Below are positions 58,749 through 64,000 of a stretch of DNA of 64,000 nt, piece after piece. How positions within the stretch are numbered: the stretch's first letter is position 1; every line of letters begins with the position of its first letter. The DNA is from CAVHXA01 sp963639765 (lineage in GTDB: Bacteria; Bacillota; Clostridia; Oscillospirales; Oscillospiraceae), in the NCBI GenBank assembly GCA_963639765.1, contig CAVHXA010000006.1:39991-103990 (forward strand), read 5' to 3'. The position numbers were made by a program, and so were the translations under genes. The notes under the pieces are model-generated. The model did not search any database. It worked only from the letters and a program-made list of their open reading frames with translations, and was not told the DNA's origin.

Positions 58749-60872
58749 TCAGAACTGCATTGCGGTTGCCCAACCATCTACGATAGCCTTGTGCAGATCT
58801 CCTGCGCGGTGGCAGTCTCCGATGAAATAGGTCCGCCAGCCCGGGTTGTAGAAATGCTTGATTACTCCCGGCTGCGCACGTGCCTCACCGGCCACGATCA
58901 CTTCGTCACCGGCCGCAAACTGCTCGATTCCGTGTTCATCAATATAGCGCACGCCGCCGGCCTCAACAGCCAGATATTTTTTGACATACCGAATACGGGA
59001 AAAGTTCGGCTGCGCCAGGTAATAGTCACGCTGCATAACTACAAAATGTGCATGCGGCGCATCCGCGCACAGCATCCCCTGCCGTGTCATCATGGTTACG
59101 GTATGACCGCAATCTGCAAGATACATTCCTGTTTCGGCAGCAGTTTCGCTTCCGCCGACAATCACGACCTTCTTCGCAATCTCGGCTTCATGCCCATATA
59201 CGTCAATGGCCAACCGGCAGTTCTCGGCTCCCTGAATCGGTGGACGCTCGAATGTGGGACCAATCGCAACAATCACGATATCAAAGCCCTGTTGTTTCAG
59301 CATCTCCGGAGTAGCTGCCGTGTTTATGCGAACATCAACGCCGTTTTTTCCCGTCTGGCTGATCAGCCAGTTTTTAAAATCAGCCAGCGGCCACTTGAAT
59401 TTCGGATAATCCGCATGAAACAGCTGTCCGCCCAGGCAATCCTTTTTCTCATACAGAGTTACGCTGTGGCCCCGCTGTGCAGCCGTAATGGCTGCCTTCA
59501 TTCCGGCAGGTCCTCCGCCGACAACGGCAACCCGCATGGAGGGACCGGGCTTTTCGTTGATACGATCAATTTTATCCTCGCGGCTGATCTGTGGATTGAT
59601 CGAACACATGGCGCGGAATTTGTCGGAGTCGTTTGGTACATGACATTTGTTGCAGCGAATGCACGGGTTAATATCGTCCGCTCTGTTTTCGTAGATCTTT
59701 TTCCCATACTCGGAGTCGCAGATCCAGGCACGGGACATGGCAATAATATCAATTCCATGTTCGCGAATGAGCCATTCGTTGTATTTTGGATTCTGCAGGC
59801 CGGCAGAGCACGCTACCAGCATCTGACCGCCATAGCTCCGAATGCCCTGCTTGACGGCAATCGCGGCCTGTGCATTGGGGCTCGGCTCGCTGCGGGCAGA
59901 GTTATAACCAAGCGGATGCTGCGGATCCTTCAGTCCTGCACGCAGATGAACTACATCAACAATCCCTTCGAGCTGGCGGCACAGCTGAACAGAATCGGGA
60001 ATGCTCACACCCGGCCCCTGCGCCGAGATAAGTACCTCCATTGGAAAATCTCTGCCAAAGGCCTCTCGACAGGCTCCGTACAGATCGCGCCAGAAACGGG
60101 CCCGGTTTACAGCGTCGCCGCCATATTCATCGGTGCGGTCGTTCGTGTCGGTGGCAAAAAACAGAGACGGAAGAGAATTGTGATATGCATTATGGAATGT
60201 GAACATCTCAAAGCCAAACTGTTTGAGTATCAGGCCGTTTTTAACTGTGGAATCGATATATTCCTGCATTTGTGCCCGGGTAATATTTTTGAGTGATGCA
60301 AAGTGAAAGGTCCGTTCCTGCTCCAAAAACTCTTCCGGATCGCTGCTGTCCGGCCCTCGCGGAGCCATATTGCCATGATCATCGATCTTTGTGTCCGGTG
60401 AGCCCATGCGCATCGGATCATCGGAATCACCGGGTTTGCCCGGCCCGCCCGGACCGGCTGGGCCTCCGTGCTCGCCACGATAGCTGCCCATAGGGGTTGT
60501 AGAAGCAATTGAGCCATAGTAGCGGATCTGGTCAATACACTGACAAAGATAGTTGTGGCAGGAAAGATGAGACATGTTTATGCGGTCTGTCAGGTCATGC
60601 CCCATAAATCGCATATTTGTATCATAAAGGTCTTCCATCTTCATGTTGTCATATGGACTGGTTCCGCCATTCGGATTGGAAAAAAAGTTAAGATGTACGG
60701 CAGCAGCACCATTTCGTGCGCGGTTTGCAACATGTGTGATAACCTTTTCTGTCGGATAGTCTTCAATACCCTGAAGCATATGCGGAATTCCTGCCGTGGC
60801 AATCATTCGATTTTTCAGCAGCACGCCACGGATCTGAATTGGCGAAAGAAGATTTGCGTACGGATTTTCCAT
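58749..60872 (-). CDS. Old yellow enzyme/enoate reductase (BaiCD-like) with FeS cluster
   Basis: 707 residues. The N-terminal flavin barrel starts LLSPIQIRGVLLKNRM and contains SLSFFFATDTNDRTDEYGG-like ATDTNDRTDEYGGDAVNRA. A [4Fe-4S] cluster site C-I-R-C-N-K-C plus a later Cys lies near residue 401. The FAD/NADH domain has VAVVGGGPAGMKAA near 445 and KVVIVGGSETAAETG near 575. It should reduce activated C=C bonds using NAD(P)H. Odd: residues ~135-185 are an extra Gly/Pro/Asp-rich loop (HGGPAGPGGPGKPGDSDD) in the barrel, where family members have a short active-site segment. Substrate unknown; strict anaerobic use is likely. Confidence 0.88.
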   Translation of the reverse strand: MENPYANLLSPIQIRGVLLKNRMIATAGIPHMLQGIEDYPTEKVITHVANRARNGAAAVHLNFFSNPNGGTSPYDNMKMEDLYDTNMRFMGHDLTDRINMSHLSCHNYLCQCIDQIRYYGSIASTTPMGSYRGEHGGPAGPGGPGKPGDSDDPMRMGSPDTKIDDHGNMAPRGPDSSDPEEFLEQERTFHFASLKNITRAQMQEYIDSTVKNGLILKQFGFEMFTFHNAYHNSLPSLFFATDTNDRTDEYGGDAVNRARFWRDLYGACREAFGRDFPMEVLISAQGPGVSIPDSVQLCRQLEGIVDVVHLRAGLKDPQHPLGYNSARSEPSPNAQAAIAVKQGIRSYGGQMLVACSAGLQNPKYNEWLIREHGIDIIAMSRAWICDSEYGKKIYENRADDINPCIRCNKCHVPNDSDKFRAMCSINPQISREDKIDRINEKPGPSMRVAVVGGGPAGMKAAITAAQRGHSVTLYEKKDCLGGQLFHADYPKFKWPLADFKNWLISQTGKNGVDVRINTAATPEMLKQQGFDIVIVAIGPTFERPPIQGAENCRLAIDVYGHEAEIAKKVVIVGGSETAAETGMYLADCGHTVTMMTRQGMLCADAPHAHFVVMQRDYYLAQPNFSRIRYVKKYLAVEAGGVRYIDEHGIEQFAAGDEVIVAGEARAQPGVIKHFYNPGWRTYFIGDCHRAGDLHKAIVDGWATAMQF

Positions 60873-60994
60873 CGTGTTCTCCTCATATTTTGAAATATCG
60901 GTTGTTATAAAGGCAAGACTGCACAGGCTGTGCCGAGGAAGGGAATCAGAATTCCGGGAAAGAGTTCCATTTATATCTTCCTTTGCATGAATTG

Positions 60995-61696
60995 TTATCT
61001 GTTTTTCCGGAAACCGGCCTCATCCCGATATTCGGGATGTTCCTTTGCATACGGGTCCTGATCACCGCAGATGGTATAGTCACACCGGCAGCCGTCCACA
61101 CAAGTGGTTGTCCGCACAAGCCTGGCATGGAGCAGCTCCATGGAGGCATAGTCCACGTTGCACAGGGCGGGCATTATCTCCGTCAGTCCGAACTTTTTTG
61201 CAAACTCCGCCGCCGGGCACGCCGTAAATTCATAATAGATGGGTCGGTTTTTATCAAACGGAGCAACATCCATTTCGTAATCGTGCCATGCGTCACAGCG
61301 TTTTTTGGCGGAAACGAACGCCAGATACATCAGCTTTTTCCAAAACCGCTTGTTGATGTCAACGAAGCGGAGCCTCCGGAACGCAGGCAGGATCAGATTT
61401 TCCTCCATCTCTTCGATCTCCCGAAACGAGGCAGCGTCTTTGCAGATGGCATAATAGCACATAATGGCGATGCAGTCGTAGGTACCGCCTGCGCCGTTAT
61501 GAAAGTTTTTTCTGCCGCCCAGATCGGTACGCCAGTCCGATAGAAATTCCACATATTGCCGCTGCACCCGCTCCCAGACGGCTTCGCGCTCCGCCTCCGG
61601 ATAGTGCAGAGCAATTTTCGACAGAATTTCCTTTTTGCAGGGCTCGGAATACAGCACATGGCAGCTGCGGTCAAATGCCAGTTCGCTGTCTTTCAT
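60995..61696 (-). CDS. L-2-amino-thiazoline-4-carboxylic acid hydrolase family protein
   Basis: 233 residues. It resembles the ATC hydrolase family (Pfam type PF14196): GAGGTYDCIAIMCYYAIC near residue 68, RYDAWHDY-like RCDAWHDYEMDV near 130, YYEFTACPAAEFAKKFGLTEIMPALCNVD near 155, and a Cys-rich end with TTTCVDGCRCDYTIC. Many relatives sit beside flavin oxidoreductases in Clostridia, as here (122 bp upstream of the OYE gene), and few are known to hydrolyse thiazolines. GGGGGTGG precedes the ATG, which overlaps the stop of a small upstream frame. Confidence 0.8.
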   Translation of the reverse strand: MKDSELAFDRSCHVLYSEPCKKEILSKIALHYPEAEREAVWERVQRQYVEFLSDWRTDLGGRKNFHNGAGGTYDCIAIMCYYAICKDAASFREIEEMEENLILPAFRRLRFVDINKRFWKKLMYLAFVSAKKRCDAWHDYEMDVAPFDKNRPIYYEFTACPAAEFAKKFGLTEIMPALCNVDYASMELLHARLVRTTTCVDGCRCDYTICGDQDPYAKEHPEYRDEAGFRKNR

Positions 61697-61830
61697 TTTC
61701 CCACCCCCTTCAGAGATCCTCTCTTTGCGTTTTCCCCGGCATCGTCCGATACGTCGCAGGTATGGTCGTGAACTCTTTTCTTAAACGGTGAGCAAGGTTT
61801 GCCCTGAAATTCCGTTGTGTTCTTTGACAT
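61693..61830 (-). CDS. Small frame coupled to the ATC-hydrolase gene (doubtful)
   Basis: 45 residues from the ATG at 61830 (MSKNTTEFQGKPCSPFKKR...), basic and hydrophilic with two Cys. Its TGA overlaps the next ATG (ATGA). No good ribosome binding site is seen and I do not recognise it. It could be a leader peptide, a remnant of a regulator, or not expressed. Confidence 0.3.
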   Translation of the reverse strand: MSKNTTEFQGKPCSPFKKRVHDHTCDVSDDAGENAKRGSLKGVGK

Positions 61831-61891
61831 ATCGGTTTTTTCCGTATTTTTCAATTCATGGCATTCATTCAGCAGGTTGTGCATATGGTGG

Positions 61892-61907
61892 TTAGCTAAA
61901 TCTAACT
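61892..61907. promoter_or_regulatory. Small palindrome upstream of the ATC-hydrolase gene
   Basis: GTTAG-CTAAAT-CTAAC, a 5-bp inverted repeat with a 6-nt centre, TetR/MarR-operator-like in size. The rest of 61908-62129 shows no gene I can support. Confidence 0.3.
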
Positions 61908-62129
61908 CAAAAGCTCCCGAAAAAGCCGCCCGGTCTCCCTGACGGCATCATTGCATCCGACGAGAGCTGCAAAAGACGCAAGGCTGTTGATAGCTTTTTA
62001 TTGTCCCCGGACCAACTTCAGGCAAGTGTCAAGGATGGCGGCAGCTTGAAATTGTCCTCTATTGCCTGCGAATATTGAAATCCGGCTTCGTGCGACAAGT
62101 AATTGGCTGCCAACACAGCATCTGCTTTT

Positions 62130-62330
62130 TCAATTCGGATCATCCGGGTCGATATCCAAATCAAAGTCCGGAGGATCATCGTCGTATGGGGAATCATCGT
62201 TGTTGGAGTCAAAGTCCCTTGTGCAGTCTTCGAATATTTTATACGCTATGAACTGCTCGACGATGTCGGTTTTGCCATCACCATTAAAATCGAATAAGCC
62301 GCTAAAAAATCCGCCGTTTTTCTTTGCCAC
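62130..62330 (-). CDS. Small acidic protein with a single EF-hand loop
   Basis: 66 residues from the GTG at 62330, which has AAAGGGGG 8 nt upstream; a TTG 36 nt earlier is the alternative. A 12-residue calcium loop, D-F-N-G-D-G-K-T-D-I-V-E, lies near residue 15 and has acidic or Asn residues at all coordinating positions. The C-terminal half is almost only Asp, Pro, Asn and Ser. No signal peptide is visible. Similar tiny proteins occur in gut Oscillospiraceae without known function; calcium buffering or a partner tag are guesses. Confidence 0.7.
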   Translation of the reverse strand: MAKKNGGFFSGLFDFNGDGKTDIVEQFIAYKIFEDCTRDFDSNNDDSPYDDDPPDFDLDIDPDDPN

Positions 62331-62403
62331 AGGATTTACCCCCTTTCGGTTTGCGACAGGTTTCAAACGTTATCGTCATCAAAAATCTCATCATATACTG
62401 CTT

Positions 62404-63573
62404 TTATCGGATATAAGCGGTATCTACAGTAACAACAGCAAAGCGGCCCGGCATTTTTTCGGAAACAGCATCGCATACCTCCCTGCGAATCTCATCAATG
62501 GTTTTTGATGTCCCGGCAGAGGCAACGACATCAAAAATAAGGTTTGTATGGCTCGGCCCCGCAACCATGCGAAAATCGTGTACGCTGAGCACATCCTCTA
62601 TGTCGGCAATCACCTCCAACAGCCGCGCATGCTCGGCATCGACTGCCTCGTTGTCGCACACAACGGGATCCATGTGTATCGTTGCCTCGCAGCCGAGCTC
62701 ATCTGCGAGCTTTCTCTCGACAAGATCCACTGCATCATGCAGATGAAAAATGTCCTCCCTTCCATCTACTTCGGCATGCAGGCTGATCAGAAGTCTGCCC
62801 GGGCCGTAATCGTGCACAACAAGGTCGTGCATGCCGATGATCTCCTCTTGCTCCAGAACGATCGCCTCAATTCTCCGCACAAGCTCGGGATCGGGCACCT
62901 GACCGAGCAGCGGAGAAAGCGTGTCTTTTGCGGCACCGATTCCCGCGAAAAAAATGAAAAGGGCGACCAGGACACCTGCATAGCCGTCGATGTTGACAGA
63001 AAAGAACTCGCTTACTGCCATGCTCACAAGAACGACGGCGGTTGCGACAGAATCCGAAAGGCTGTCTGTTGCAGTGGCTTTCATTGCCGAGGAAGTTATT
63101 TTTTTCCCAATCGACCGGTTATAGCTCCACATGTAAACCTTCACACATATGGAAACAATCAGAATCCCCGCTGAAAGCATTCCGTTTTCGACAGGCTCGG
63201 GGCAGATAATTTTCTGTACGGAGGTTTTGAACAACTCAAACGCCATCAGGAGAATCAGTGCCGCAACGCAGAAACCCGAGAGATATTCCAGTCTGCCATG
63301 GCCGAATGGATGAGCCGGATCCGGCTTCCTGCTTGAAAGCCGGAAGCCTAAAAGCGATATTGCCGACGAGCCTGCATCCGACAGGTTATTGAACGCGTCA
63401 GCGGTGATCGCGATTGAGCCGGAAAGAAGTCCGGCCACATACTTACCGGAAAACAGAAGCACGTTCAGAAAAATACCCCACACACTGCACAGGCTACCGT
63501 AAGCCTTCCTGACGGCAGGGTCCGTTACATTGTCACGATTCTTTATAAAAATTCTTGATAGGACAGACAGCAT
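62404..63573 (-). CDS. Cation diffusion facilitator (CDF) metal exporter
   Basis: 389 residues from the ATG at 63573, which has GGAGG 7 nt upstream. Six membrane helices carry the metal site: ITADAFNNLSDAGSSAI in helix 2 (D and D/N pair) and ATDSLSDSVATAVVLVS in helix 5. HPFGHGRLEYLSG is the loop signature. The C-terminal cytosolic domain (MHDLVVHDYGPGRLLISLHAEV) is the metal-sensing dimer fold, here followed by a second, shorter copy-like region (LSVHDFRMVAGPSHTNLIFDV). It exports Zn2+, Mn2+ or Fe2+ against protons; the metal cannot be told. Confidence 0.93.
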   Translation of the reverse strand: MLSVLSRIFIKNRDNVTDPAVRKAYGSLCSVWGIFLNVLLFSGKYVAGLLSGSIAITADAFNNLSDAGSSAISLLGFRLSSRKPDPAHPFGHGRLEYLSGFCVAALILLMAFELFKTSVQKIICPEPVENGMLSAGILIVSICVKVYMWSYNRSIGKKITSSAMKATATDSLSDSVATAVVLVSMAVSEFFSVNIDGYAGVLVALFIFFAGIGAAKDTLSPLLGQVPDPELVRRIEAIVLEQEEIIGMHDLVVHDYGPGRLLISLHAEVDGREDIFHLHDAVDLVERKLADELGCEATIHMDPVVCDNEAVDAEHARLLEVIADIEDVLSVHDFRMVAGPSHTNLIFDVVASAGTSKTIDEIRREVCDAVSEKMPGRFAVVTVDTAYIR

Positions 63574-63752
63574 AGCCGACCTCCGTATCGAGCTTTGCTC
63601 CATTTTTCGATTCTATTTCCTCATCATCATAAAAGAAAAGCATTGCGCTGTCAAGGGAGGATTGTGCGGGGATGGAGGGCTTCTTTCAGGACCACAATAC
63701 ACATTGGACAGATGAAGAAAAAAGATCAGGAACAGGGTCTCATATGGTAAAG

Positions 63753-63825
63753 TTAAGGCAATACCGCATAATGAGGCAGGTGCATTCGGCGAAGGCCGCA
63801 GCCAAATTGCGCGGTGTTGCCTTAA
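63753..63825 (+). repeat. Dispersed inverted-repeat element, copy C (short form)
   Basis: 73 bp with near-perfect ends: TTAAGGCAATACCGC and GCGGTGTTGCCTTAA (14 of 15 complementary). Inside it joins GCATTCGGCGAAGGCCGCAG directly to the right end, matching both ends of copy A, so it is an internal-deletion derivative. It lies in the gene-free stretch 63574-63952. Confidence 0.75.
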
Positions 63826-63897
63826 GTTACCACACCATTTTTCCAAAAAACCTATCCCTCATGAGCAGGAGTATAACGCAAAACATGGCATACCGGA

Positions 63898-63955
63898 AAA
63901 ACAAGAAATCCGAACCCCTGACCGATTGGCCTAAGGTTCGGATTGTTCTGATTGG
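63898..63955 (-). terminator. Terminator-like module downstream of tRNA-Ala
   Basis: Same ~58-bp module as at 1726-1783, about 90% identical: stem AATCCGAACC / GGTTCGGATT around GGCCAATCGGTCAG-type loop, then TTCTTGTTTTTC on the minus strand. Confidence 0.7.
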
Positions 63956-64000
63956 TGGAGATAAGCGGGATCGAACCGCTGACCTCTTGAATGCCATTCA
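63953..64000 (-). tRNA. tRNA-Ala(GGC), 3' part
   Basis: The minus strand reads an anticodon stem CTTGA/TCAAG around loop A-T-G-G-C-A-T (anticodon GGC), a T-arm GCGGTTCGATCCCGC, an acceptor 3' strand TATCTCC with the U70 expected for alanine, and an encoded A-CCA end. The 5' half lies beyond the window. Confidence 0.93.

Overview
This window looks like a chromosomal segment of a Gram-positive gut-type Firmicute, class Clostridia, most likely Oscillospiraceae/Ruminococcaceae. I infer this from the gene set: MurT/GatD lipid II amidation, RNase J, a WalK/YycH/YycI-type cluster, AsnA, a COG3581-type 2-hydroxyacyl-CoA dehydratase relative, AGGAGG-type ribosome binding sites with frequent GTG/TTG starts, and moderately GC-rich DNA. 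No phage, plasmid, CRISPR or IS transposase gene is visible.

Layout. Positions 1-7000 hold the end of a flavodoxin-fold reductase, a repeat-rich lipoprotein, and a minus-strand block: ssrA (tmRNA), a cyclophilin, smpB, gpmI and recG. Positions 7.5-13 kb carry short housekeeping units: rpsT, a DMT transporter, a zinc-ribbon membrane protein, secG, prfB, ybaK-like and an RluA-type synthase. Positions 13.2-23.2 kb run forward: an ACT regulator-hom-lysC operon, a MarR repressor with a promoter-overlapping palindrome, RNase J, an orphan solute-binding lipoprotein and pepT. A reverse HxlR regulator follows. Positions 23.8-36.4 kb run forward again: a COG3581 protein, pepF, a Dlt-like amino-acyl transfer cluster (carrier, adenylating ligase, fold-type III PLP enzyme, MBOAT), then WalK-like kinase, YycH-like, YycI-like and an M50-like peptidase, closed by a strong terminator near 36.42 kb.

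From 36.7 kb everything intact is on the minus strand: a 1489-residue duplicated beta-helix surface protein with Met/Gly/Pro-rich ends; asnA; an SGNH/DltD-like protein; a six-gene signalling operon (43.9-50.0 kb); an NTF2-like protein; a compact pyrG-glmS-murT-gatD operon; a cupin; a graveyard of truncated genes (57.9-58.5 kb); an old-yellow-enzyme type oxidoreductase; an ATC-hydrolase family protein; a tiny EF-hand protein; a CDF metal exporter; and the 3' part of tRNA-Ala(GGC).

Two systems stand out. First, the 43.9-50.0 kb operon joins (p)ppGpp metabolism (one RelA/SpoT synthetase and two HD hydrolases) to partner-switching proteins (a STAS protein, a STAS-kinase fusion, and a 5TM-HAMP-PP2C-HATPase membrane protein). 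It has its own consensus promoter and a hairpin-bearing leader. Second, the 27.0-31.6 kb cluster looks like a D-alanylation (Dlt) pathway in which a PLP decarboxylase/racemase-fold enzyme has been added, suggesting that a carrier-bound amino acid is modified before an MBOAT transfers it to an envelope polymer. A dispersed ~75-180 bp inverted-repeat element occurs four times, twice inside 5' leaders. A ~58 bp terminator-like module is ~90% identical downstream of ssrA and of tRNA-Ala.
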